From: Candidatus Hepatoplasma crinochetorum | GTDB taxonomy: Bacteria > Bacillota_I > Bacilli_A > Mycoplasmatales > Hepatoplasmataceae | Reading direction: 5' to 3' | NCBI GenBank assembly: GCA_001179805.1 | Contig: CWGI01000001.1 | Span: forward strand, 537,755-601,754 | Length of the DNA stretch: 64,000 nucleotides | Part shown: positions 53,791-62,592 of the stretch, piece by piece | Layout of the letters: each line of letters opens with the position of its first letter | How positions within the stretch are numbered: position 1 is the stretch's first letter | The notes under the pieces: model-generated | The model's input: only the letters and a program-made list of their open reading frames with translations | The model's database searches: none | Told to the model about the DNA's origin: nothing | Position numbers and translations under genes: made by a program

Positions 53791-53804
53791 ATAATTAAAG
53801 TTTT

Positions 53805-54149
53805 ATGAGTAAAAATTCTTTAAACCAACAACAAACGATTGAATTAAATCGTTTATTATTAATGAAAAGTAGTAGAATGGAAAAAAAAGCATATCGAAGA
53901 GCAGAACTTGTAAGAATAAATCCAAAATCATTTCGTGATGCAAAACATATTGCAAAAGAATTAAGAAATTACAATGCTGTAATCGTTGATTTTGAAAAAG
54001 TAACAGATAAAGAAACGATAAGAATTATGGATTTTTTATCAGGAGTTTTATATGCAATGGGAGGAAAACATAGACGTCTTTCAGACCGCAGTTTTTTTCT
54101 TACTCCAATTCCAGATCTTACGGAAAAATTCTCAAGCAATATAGAGTAA
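53805..54149 (+). CDS. sepF: Cell division protein SepF
   Basis: SepF tethers FtsZ to the membrane and bundles its filaments. The 114-residue product shows the family core I-N-P-K-S-F-R-D-A-K-H-I-A, R-I-M-D-F-L-S-G-V-L-Y-A-M-G-G-K and F-L-L/T-P. It lies directly after ftsZ, so SepF is the likely sole anchor in the absence of ftsA. Confidence 0.88.
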   Translation: MSKNSLNQQQTIELNRLLLMKSSRMEKKAYRRAELVRINPKSFRDAKHIAKELRNYNAVIVDFEKVTDKETIRIMDFLSGVLYAMGGKHRRLSDRSFFLTPIPDLTEKFSSNIE

Positions 54150-54152
54150 ATG

Positions 54153-54180
54153 AAAGCCTAAAATTTTTTGGGCTTTTTAT
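54153..54180 (+). terminator. Rho-independent terminator after sepF
   Basis: Arms AAAGCC and GGCTTT enclose a T-rich loop and are followed by TTTTTA, ending the division operon before the accessory region. Confidence 0.65.
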
Positions 54181-54250
54181 TTAAATAAAATATATAATTT
54201 TTTTAATTTACATTATATTAAATAAATAATGATTGGATTAAAAATTAAAT

Positions 54251-55951
54251 ATGAGAGCAAAAAATTTAAGTTTAAAAGATTATTTTGAAGAAAGATTTTT
54301 TGATATTCCCATTTTTCAAAGAAAATATGTTTGAAAAGAAAATGAAATTAATGAAATATATAATGATTTTGATAATTCTTGGATAAATAAAGATAATAAT
54401 AATATATTTTTAGGTAGTATCTTTTTATTAAAAGAAAGTGGTTGAAATTTAATTATTGATGGTCAACAAAGAACACTTTTTTTGTATATATTATTTACAT
54501 TTTTTAAACATTTTATAGAAAATATTGATAAAAATAAGATAGAAATTTTTTTGAAAAATTTACCTTATGATCAAAAAATTTCATATGAAAAAACATTGAA
54601 TTGATTTGAAGAAGATTTTAAATCAATTCAAATTAAATATCATAATGATAAATTAATTTGAAATTCTCAAAAAAATAGTTTTTTTCTTAAAAATAATAAA
54701 TTTTCAGAAATGACTAATCATTTTAATTATTTAAAGAAAAAATTAAATAATATAGATATAAAAGATATAATATCTATTTCTAATTTTATTTTAAATAAAG
54801 TTAATATTACTTTAAATTTAATTGATAATAGTGATTCAATAAATGATATATTTGAATCGATTAATTCTAAAGGAAAAAAATTAACTACTTTAGATTTACT
54901 TAGAAATGATTTTTATAAAGAAGATAATAATTTATTGGAAAAATTAGATTATATTTTAGAAAACAAAAAAAATAATTCAAAAAAAAGTGATACTGAAAAA
55001 GATATTGAAAATATTTTAAGTGTTTTTATTGCAATTAATAAAGAAAGATTTTTTTCAAAAAAATTAATTTATAAAGAATTAAAAAAAATTTTAAATGAAG
55101 ATAAAAGTAAAATAAAAGATTTATTGGAATTAATTTCATTTTATGATAAATTTATTTCAGAATCTTTGAATGAAAAAAATTATTTGAAAAAATGAATTTT
55201 TTTCATTTCTAAAAAATTCAAATTAATTCAATTTCAAAAACTTTTTTTATTATATATTTGAAAAAACAAAAATAATGAATATAATTATGATTTTGTAAAA
55301 AAAACTTTATTAAGTATGATTTATTTTGTAAATTTCAAAAATAAAAGAGGAAATGAAATAGAAAGATTAATGTTAAGTGAAAACAGTAATTTTGTCAATT
55401 ATTTTTTAAAAAATAATGAAATAAAAATAAAAAAATTAAATTTTTGATTTGATGGAAATTTTGAAAATTTCATAAATTTAGAAGAATTTAAGGAAGATAA
55501 AAAAATTCTTTATTTGCTTTATTTTTTAAATATAAAAGAAATTGATAATTCTAAAGATTGATGAAATATTGTTAATGATAATGATTTTGAACATGTTATG
55601 TCTAAATCTTTGGCTGAAAAATATAAATATAATTGAGTTGAAGAAATAGGTAATATAATTTTTTATAATTCTACAAAAAATAAAAAAGCTAATAATTTAG
55701 AATATAAAGAAAAGTTACATAAATATTATAATGATCCAAATGGTAAATTAAATATACATTATAAAGGATCTAAAGGAGATCCTGTTTATATGATGTACAA
55801 TTATATAACAGAAGAAAAAGGAGAAATTTGAGATTTTGAAATTGTTAGAACAAGAACAAATGAAATATTAAATAATATAAAAATAAAATTTATTGATTTT
55901 TTTTCTGATTTTAAATATTTAGAAAAAAAATATACTTATATTTATAAATAG
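54251..55951 (+). CDS. DUF262/DUF1524 protein (GmrSD-like, ParB-fold plus HNH)
   Basis: The 566-residue protein begins with the DUF262 motifs I-P-I-F-Q-R-K-Y-V-W (19-28) and I-I-D-G-Q-Q-R-T (68-75), plus I-N-S-K-G-K-K-L-T-T-L-D-L-L. The C-terminal third has E-H-V-M-S-K-S-L (E447, H448) then I-G-N-I, a DUF1524-type HNH nuclease arrangement. Such proteins include the GmrSD modification-dependent restriction enzymes and BrxU. It has both halves in one chain, and no methylase or partner. Many TGA codons. Very high AT content. It faces the leftward cluster that follows. Confidence 0.8.
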
Positions 55952-56048
55952 TAAAATATAATTGTATTTTTAATGGCATAATTTATTTTTAAAATATAAT
56001 AACAATTTTGGGTTGCATTCTTCACAAATATATTATAAATTTAAGATA

Positions 56049-56570
56049 CTATGTTTCAATTAATATCTTAAATAGTTTAAATTTATTTACTATAATTGGT
56101 TCTTCTCAATTGAGATAGCAAAATTTATTATTTATCTTTATTTTTTTAAGATTTGTTCTTTTTTTAGATGATATTTGATAAAGAATAATTTTATGATTGC
56201 TTTGCGTATTTGAATTATTTACATAATAAGGTCTTATTTTGTTTTCTGAATTTTTATATTTATAATCTAAGATTTTATTATCGTTCAAATATATTATTTC
56301 TTTTTCTTTAATTTTTAATTTTTTAGTAATATATATCTTAAATTTTTTCTTTAAATTTGTAAAATATTTTGTGTCTCCTTCTTTTATCAAAAAATTATCA
56401 ATTTTTACAATATAATCCTTTTCGCTTTTGATTTTTTTATAAATAATAAATTTCTTATATTTATTTGTTCATTTTTTGAATTGAATTAAAATATTCTCAT
56501 TTACAGAATCAGTAATTAAAATATTAAATTTTAGATGCAAAAGATTATTTTTATTATTATTTTTAACCAC
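56049..56570 (-). CDS. Protein X1, unknown family
   Basis: I do not recognise a known family. The 173-residue Lys/Asn/Ile-rich protein starts probably at GTG 56570. It has no membrane segment. It is clearly homologous to X2 (60262-59693), sharing segments such as K-Y-F-T-N-L-K-K-K-F, N-E/K-I-I-Y-L-N-D-N-K-I-L-D-Y-K-Y-K and V-N-K-F-K-L-F-K-I. The conserved Y-L-N-D-N-K and C-Y-L-N motifs may be structural. One TGA near the end is Trp; TAG 56049-56051 ends it. It follows the terminator of the membrane-protein gene, so it has its own promoter (TATAAT about 60 bp upstream). Confidence 0.6.
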
Positions 56571-56641
56571 TATTTTAGCAATTAAATTAAAATTAAATAA
56601 ATTTTAATTTTTCCCCTATAGAAAAATTATATTATTTATTT

Positions 56642-56697
56642 TTTAAATTAAAAAAAGCAGAGATAACTCTCTACTTTTAAGTAATTAAATATTTAAA
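56642..56697. repeat. Repeat block copy 1 (shared with 58056-58111)
   Basis: This 56-bp block matches 58056-58111 at 54 of 56 positions and contains the terminator hairpin. Each copy lies downstream of a gene of the leftward cluster, here the membrane protein. Confidence 0.85.
56650..56677 (-). terminator. Minus-strand terminator after the membrane-protein gene
   Basis: On the minus strand, arms AAAGTAGAGA and TCTCTGCTTT (one G-U pair) enclose GTTA and run into seven T. It ends the Panacea2-membrane protein transcript before X1. Confidence 0.8.
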
Positions 56698-56758
56698 ATC
56701 AATTTTATTATTTATTTTTATAAAATTAAAATTTTAGATCTTTATTCAAAAGAAATTA

Positions 56759-57181
56759 TTATTTAAAATGTTTTTCTTGATTTTTTATATTTTCTTGAAA
56801 TTTAATATCTTTTTTTAGTTTTTCATATGATATTTTTTCTGTTTTTATAGATTTCATTTCATTGTCATCTTTACTTAATTGTAATTTTTGCCGACGTTCG
56901 ATTTCCCCTAATAATTTATTACTCTTTCTTCCTTCTTTTAAAGCAATTGAACCTAAATATAAAGATATAAAAGCAATTGTTATTGAAATAATTGATTCAA
57001 TATAATTATTTCATTTTTCATTTTCTATAAAAATAGTTGTTATAGATAATATTAATATTAAAGAAAAAAATAAAGTAATTAATAAAATTGTTTTATTTTT
57101 AAATGGAAAAGATATAATTTTCCAAATTCATTTTCAAATTCATTTTCAAATTAATTTTCCAATTCATTTTATATTCTTCAT
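56759..57181 (-). CDS. Two-TM protein with Trp-rich N-terminus, Panacea2 partner
   Basis: The 140-residue protein has a basic, Trp-rich N-terminus (I-W-K-W-I-W-K-W-I-W-K, residues 11-21), two TM helices (about 31-52 and 62-81) and a charged, coiled-coil-like cytosolic C-terminus of 58 residues. Six of its seven Trp are TGA, and the DNA shows a 12-bp repeat there. It is the same length and layout as the protein at 60420-60842, and both follow a Panacea gene. No family recognised. A membrane toxin is a reasonable hypothesis given the antitoxin-like neighbour, but is not shown. Confidence 0.65.
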
Positions 57182-57198
57182 TATATTAATTAACACTT

Positions 57199-57960
57199 TT
57201 ATTTATTCATTAATTTAATGAAAAAAGGTTCATTTTTTGAAAAATAATCTATGATATCATTGTTTTCTATTTTTTTAAAATTTACATTCTTTTCGTAATT
57301 ATTTTTTCAAGGATCTGTATTATGGCTTTCCTCAATTAAATCCATCGTAGTGAAATTTTTTAATATAATGTATGAAATTTCTAAAACTTTTAATATTTCA
57401 CTATCATCAATAAGCATTAATTTATCATCAATATCATCAAAGACATTTTCTCCGCTTTTATAAATATTTTTTAAAATTGGTCCATTATCAAAAGCACATC
57501 ATTCAATTTTTTCTCTTTTATTATTTTTTGCATAAAATAAATTATTTATTATATCTTCAGCATCTTCTCAAACTCCATAATCTGGATTTTTATTAATTGC
57601 AAAAGCCAACATAAAATATAATAATTTATGTTTTCTAAATTTATTATATTTTCCTTGTGTAAATGATGTTAATTCAGAAGCAATAGAAAATAATATATCA
57701 TAAATTTTTTTTAATCTTCTTTGTTCCTCATTTTGATTATTTTTTTCTGAGTTCTTAATATCATATTTTTCTTCTTCTATAAATCTAGTTAATAATTTAA
57801 ATTTATTTTCTTCTAAGGGTTCAAAATTTTTAAAAATTAAATATTTTTCTAATAAATTTAATTCTTCTTTTTTATCTTTATATTCTTCTTTATAGTATTT
57901 CTCTAGAAAAGAAAATTCAATTTTTCGGATTCATTTAAATAATTCTATTCCTTTTTTCAT
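57199..57960 (-). CDS. Panacea (DUF4065)-domain protein 2
   Basis: The 253-residue protein has an N-terminal helical region (L-F-K-W-I-R-K-I-E-F-S-F-L-E-K-Y-Y) shared by all three paralogs, a Lys/Glu-rich linker, and the Panacea domain from about residue 118: R-K-H-K-L-L-Y-F, C-A-F-D-N-G-P-I-L-K-N-I-Y, L-I-E-E-S-H-N-T-D-P-W and I-D-Y-F. Panacea domains neutralise varied toxins in panAT systems (Kurata and colleagues). The stop is 18 bp before the start of the membrane protein, so the pair is cotranscribed. Confidence 0.72.
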
Positions 57961-58055
57961 ATTTTTAATCTTTTGAAGTAATTATATATTAATTAAATTT
58001 ACTTATTTTTCTTAAATATTTAATTTTATAGGTGAAAATGAAAATTTTTATTTTT

Positions 58056-58111
58056 TTTAAATTAAAAAAAGTAGAGATAAGTCTCTACTTTTAAGTAATT
58101 AAATATTTAAA
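58056..58111. repeat. Repeat block copy 2 (shared with 56642-56697)
   Basis: Matches copy 1 at 54 of 56 positions and overlaps the last codon of SDR1. It carries the same terminator, here with a perfect 10-bp stem. Confidence 0.85.
58064..58091 (-). terminator. Minus-strand terminator after SDR1
   Basis: Perfect 10-bp stem AAAGTAGAGA/TCTCTACTTT with loop CTTA and a seven-T run on the minus strand. Confidence 0.85.
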
Positions 58112-58865
58112 TTCAGTTTATATTTGTATAATGGTCATCTGATAATTTTAATTTATTATCTTCTCCAATTATTCCGATAATTTTGTCACTTTTATAAAGT
58201 TCATAACCATCAATTGCTAAATCTTCTGCGCTTTTTCTTTTTCCAATTTTATATTGATTAATTCATTCTTTTGTTAATTTTGATTTTTTAATAGCTCTTT
58301 CTTGAAATTCTGTTTTTGTTCCGGCTGGAGCTAAGATTTTTACTTTAATCTTTTTGTCTGCTCTTTTTAATTCTTTTGCAACATTTTCAGTTCAAGCACT
58401 AACAAATACTTTTGTAGCACAATAAGTAATCGCACTAGAAAGCATTTTATAACCACCAACTGAAGAAACATTGATCAATTGAACATCATTATCTAAATTA
58501 TCTTTAATAAACATGATTGAAAGTATTGTAAGAGATTTAATGTTTAGATCAAGCATTTTTTCTGTTTTATTAATATCTGCTTCTCAAGTGAAGTTTTGAT
58601 CCCCAAAACCAGCATTATTTATAAATACTTCAATAGAATGTTTTTTTACATTTTTATAAAAATCTTTAATTTGCTCTGAGTTTGATAAATCATATTTATA
58701 AACGATTACCTTGATTTTATATTTAGTTTCAAGATCGTTTTTGATCTGATTTAATAATTCTTCTCGTCTTGCAACAATTATTAAATTGTGCCCTTCTTGT
58801 GCAAATTTCTCTGCTAGTGCTTTTCCAATTCCAGAACTTGCGCCGGTAATTAATGTATATTTCAT
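58107..58865 (-). CDS. Short-chain dehydrogenase/reductase 1
   Basis: The 252-residue SDR has the nucleotide motif T-G-A-S-S-G-I-G-K-A (7-16), N-N-A-G and the catalytic Y-C-A-T-K, with Ser in N-V-S-S. It uses NAD(P)H on an unknown substrate. Its first 57 residues and the underlying DNA are almost identical to SDR2, 827 bp away, a recent duplication. The leader AGAGATTAAG before ATG 58865 resembles that of the SDR remnant at 60386. The stop lies in the repeat block. Confidence 0.88.
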
Positions 58866-58933
58866 CTTAATCTCTTTTCTATCAACTTAGATAATCACAT
58901 TATCATTTATTTAAATTTATATTCCTTAATAAA

Positions 58934-60262
58934 TTAAATTCAAATTGTATTAATATAATGGTCATTTGATAATTTTAATTTATTATCTTCTCCAATCATT
59001 CCGATAATTTTATCGCTTTTATAAAGATTATAAGTATCATCTGCTAATTCAGATGCTTCTTTTACTTTTAATTGGCTTATTTTTTTCATTCAATCTTCAC
59101 CAATATTTGATTTTTTAATCGCTCTTTCGCCAAACTCAGTTTTTGTTGCTGCGGGAGCTAAGATTTTTACTTTAATCTTTTTGTTTGCTCTTTTTAATTC
59201 TTTTGCAACATTTTCAGTTCAAGCACTAACAAATACTTTTGTAGCACAATAAGTAATCGCACTCGAAAGCATTTTATAACCACCAACTGAAGAAACATTT
59301 ATTAATTGAACGTCATTATCTAGATTATCTTTAATAAACATCATTGATAATAAAGTAAGAGCTTTAATATTTAAATCAAGCATTTTTTCTGTTTTATTAA
59401 TATCTGCTTCTCAAGTGAAATTTATATCACCAAATCCGGCATTATTTATAAAAGTTTCAATGGAGTATTTTTTAATTTCTTGATAAAATTCTTTTATTTT
59501 TATAGAATCAGATAAATCACATTTATAAACTATTACCTTGATTTTATATTTAGTTTCAAGATCGTTTTTGATCTGATTTAATAATTCCTCTCTTCTTGCA
59601 ACAATTATTAAATTATGTCCTTCTTGTGCAAATTTCTCTGCTAGTGCTTTTCCAATTCCGGAACTTGCACCGGTAATTAATGTATATTTCATATTAACAA
59701 CTTTCTTGCATCATAATTTTATTTTATAAGAAAAGGAATTAGATTCTAAGATTATTTTAAATAATTTAAATTTATTTACAGTAATTGGTTCTTCGGAATT
59801 TAAATAACAAATATGATCTTTAATTTCAATTTTTTTCAAGCTAGATCTCTCCCTTGAAGAAATTTGAAATATGACAACTTTGTGATTACTTTTTGTATTT
59901 GGATCACTTACAAAATAGGGTCTTATTTTCTTTTCTGAATCTTTATATTTATAATCTAAAATTTTATTATCATTTAGATAAATTATTTCATTTTCTCTAA
60001 TTTTAAAGCTTGCATTTATATATTTTTTAAATTTCTTTTTTAGATTTGTAAAATATTTTATATCATCTTCTGTAATTAAATAGTTATCATAATCTTCAAT
60101 ATAATCATCTATTTTTTCTATTCGATTATATTTAATAAAATTATCGTATTTGTCTGTTCAATTTTTAAACTTTAATAATATATTTTTTTCAACAGATTGT
60201 AAAATAAAAATTGTAAATTTAAGTTCTGAAAAATTAAATTTATTTAAATTTTTATCTTTCAT
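58934..60262 (-). CDS. X2 fused in frame to short-chain dehydrogenase 2
   Basis: From ATG 60262 to TAA 58934-58936 there is one uninterrupted 442-codon frame (TGA as Trp). Residues 1-176 are homologous to protein X1; a 14-residue linker follows; residue 191 is the Met where SDR1 starts (59692). The SDR part has T-G-A-S-S-G-I-G and Y-C-A-T-K and is 252 residues long. X1 has a TAG where this chain continues. The second Met may be an independent start, although no strong ribosome site precedes it. Either a true fusion or two overlapping translated units; the SDR part alone is 58934-59692. Confidence 0.7.
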
Positions 60263-60386
60263 TTTTAATAAATGAATCAAAACTATACTTTGATATATAG
60301 AAAATTAATTTATTATTTTTTCTAATTTTTTCTTCCAGCATTCTCTTAATTTTAGAACTCGCATAATTAACTAATTTATATTTCAT
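60252..60386 (-). pseudogene. Remnant of a fourth SDR gene
   Basis: A 44-codon frame from ATG 60386 begins M-K-Y-K-L-V-N-Y-A-S-S-K-I, matching the SDR start M-K-Y-T-L-I-T-G-A-S-S-G-I but with the glycines of the cofactor loop lost. It then reads unrelated sequence and stops inside the start of X2. A strong ribosome site (AAGGGAGAT) precedes it, as for the real SDRs. Most likely a decayed SDR 5' end left by duplication. Whether the short peptide is made is unknown. Confidence 0.65.
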
Positions 60387-60419
60387 CCTTAATCTCCCTT
60401 TTCAATTTAAATTATATTA

Positions 60420-60842
60420 TTATGCTTTTATTTTTTCTTCTAATTCTAAAATATTTTCTTTTTCTCTTATTGTTGTTTTATTGTCAATTTTATTATCTAT
60501 TTCTTCTTTTTCTTTTTTTAATAATTTATCGTTGATATCTTTTACTATTTTTTTAACATCATTTATAAGTTCTTTATTTTCATCTATATTATTTGTTGTA
60601 TTATTATCAATTATTATTGCAATTATAAGAGTAAGTAGTGCAAAAAATATTGAAAAACTAAATTCAATAAAATCTATTCATAAATCATTTAAATTTGAAA
60701 ATATAATTATAATTATTATCGATAACGAAGGAATTAAATAAATTAAGATCGGAAATTTAAAGAATTTATTTTTTGATATTGTTTGATATCATTTTTGTTG
60801 ATTTTTTGAATTATTCTTATTATTCTCACTATTTTTTTCCAT
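60420..60842 (-). CDS. Two-TM protein, Panacea3 partner
   Basis: The 140-residue protein has an Asn/Lys-rich N-terminus, two TM helices (about 30-49 and 57-78) and a charged 60-residue C-terminus. It has the same length and topology as the protein at 56759-57181, though little sequence identity beyond this. Its ATG lies 14 bp inside the 3' end of the Panacea3 gene, so translation is probably coupled. It lacks the Trp-rich segment of its counterpart. Confidence 0.65.
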
Positions 60843-61653
60843 CTTCTAATAATTTAAGAATGAAAGGTTTGTTTTTTTCAAAATATTTTATAATTTCTTC
60901 ATTTTTTATAGGAACAAAATATTTATCAGGTTGATAATTTTTTTCTCAAGGATCAGTTTTATGACTCTCTTTTATTAATTGTAAGGTAGAGAATTCTCTC
61001 AATAAAAAATATGCCATTTCAAAAGTAAATAATTTTTTTTCATTATCAACTGAGATTATTAAATTATCATCTTCTCCTATTGGAGGATTTGAATTTTTTG
61101 AAAAATATATCGTTTCTAATATTGGTCCGTTTTCAAATGCACAAAATGATATTTTTTTATTTTTATTTTTTTCATTATAAAATGAATTAAAAATATCATT
61201 TCCATCTTTTCATAATTTAAAATCAGAATTTTTATTTATTGCAAAAGCAAAAATGAAATAAATAATTTTATGTTTTCGAATTTTATCATATTTGGAATTA
61301 TTTATATAGTATAAATAATTTTTTATAAAGCAAATCGTATCATATATTTTTAAAATTTCTATTTCTTTTTGTTTTGCAAATTCTTTCTTTTTATTTTTAT
61401 AAAAAAATTGTTCTTTTTTAAATTTATTAATTAATTCCTCGAATTCGTTTTCAGTATAATTTTGTTCTTTTTTAAATTTATTAATTAATTCCTCGAATTC
61501 GTTTTCATCATATTTTTTAAATTCAAAGTCTAAATATTTTTTAATTAAATATGATTCTTCACTATCTTCTTTTTCATAACGATCAATATAATATTTTTTT
61601 AATCTTTTAAATTCTATTTCTCTTATCCAATTAAAAAATTCAATTTCAATCAT
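60829..61653 (-). CDS. Panacea (DUF4065)-domain protein 3 with an internal duplication
   Basis: The 274-residue protein shares the N-terminal F-N-W-I-R-E-I-E-F region and the Panacea motifs R-K-H-K-I-I-Y-F, C-A-F-E-N-G-P-I-L-E-T-I-Y, K-E-S-H-K-T-D-P-W and I-K-Y-F with paralogs 1 and 2. In the linker an 18-residue unit with N-E-F-E-E-L-I-N-K-F-K-K-E-Q occurs twice in tandem (61408-61507). It overlaps the membrane-protein gene by 14 bp. Proposed role: antitoxin-like partner; not proven. Confidence 0.72.
61408..61507 (-). repeat. 54-bp in-frame tandem duplication inside Panacea3
   Basis: Two identical 46-bp copies (61408-61453 and 61462-61507) are spaced at 54 bp, equal to 18 codons, so the duplication keeps the reading frame. 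Confidence 0.9.
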
Positions 61654-61809
61654 ATTTTTCCTTCAATTATTTTATTAAATCAATTATATATTAATCTTCT
61701 TCTTTGAATTTTCTAAAATATCTTAATAAATACTTTATTATTTTGATTAAATAAGAGTTTAAATTTTGATTGATAAAAATTATTTTTTTTATCAATTATT
61801 TTCTGAATA

Positions 61810-62592
61810 TTACTTTTCTTTTCATGGGGAAAAGATATTATGGATTTTTTTTCTTAGGAAAAATTTATTTAAAATTGGATAAACAATTCCGATTGTTTTT
61901 TTGGAGTTATATAATTTAAAAGCATATTCTGCAATTTTATCTGGACTTTTTTGCTGTTTTTTTAGTTTTTTAATTATCTTATCTTTTTCTTCTTTTTTAA
62001 TATCTATTTTTTCTAAAGATCTTTCAATAAATTCTGTATCTGTAGAAGCAGGGGCTAAAACTTTTATTTGTAGTTTTTTTTTACTCTTTTTAAGTGATTT
62101 AGCGATTGCTTCTGTAAATATTGAGACATAGAATTTACTTGCAGAATAAGTTGGTTCTTTTCCTCATCCTATATACCCTGCTAATGATGATACATTTATA
62201 ATTTGTTTGTCATTATCAAAATTATCATTCATAAATAAAGTTGTAAGAATTGTTAATGCCTTAATGTTAAGATCTATCATTTTTTCCAATTTTTTTGAAT
62301 CTGCCTTTCAGGGTTGTGTAAGATCCCCAAATCCAGCATTATTTATAAGTAGACAAATATTTTTATTTTTTACTTCGCTATAAAATTTATAAACATTTTC
62401 TGAGATTGATAAATCATAAACATAAATTAAGATTTCAATTTTAAATTTTTCTTCTAATTCTTTTTTGAGATTTTCTAATAATTCTTTTCTTCTTGCGGCA
62501 ATTATTAAATTATATTTTTCACTTGCGAATTTTTTTGCAATTGCTTTTCCAATTCCAGAACTTGCTCCGGTTATTAATACATATTTTTTCAT
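61810..62592 (-). CDS. Short-chain dehydrogenase/reductase 3
   Basis: The 260-residue SDR has T-G-A-S-S-G-I-G-K-A, N-N-A-G-F-G and the catalytic Y-S-A-S-K with N-V-S-S. It is more diverged from SDR1/SDR2 and has an extra basic C-terminus ending W-K-E-K. It is first in the leftward cluster, 157 bp before Panacea3. Substrate unknown. Confidence 0.87.

Noticed and set aside
60481..60741. Plus-strand frame of 86 codons opposite the membrane-protein gene
   Set aside because: Shadow of the real minus-strand two-TM gene.
61901..62131. Plus-strand frame of 76 codons opposite SDR3
   Set aside because: It lies antisense within the SDR3 coding sequence, has no ribosome site and is hydrophobic simply from the reverse complement of Lys-rich codons.
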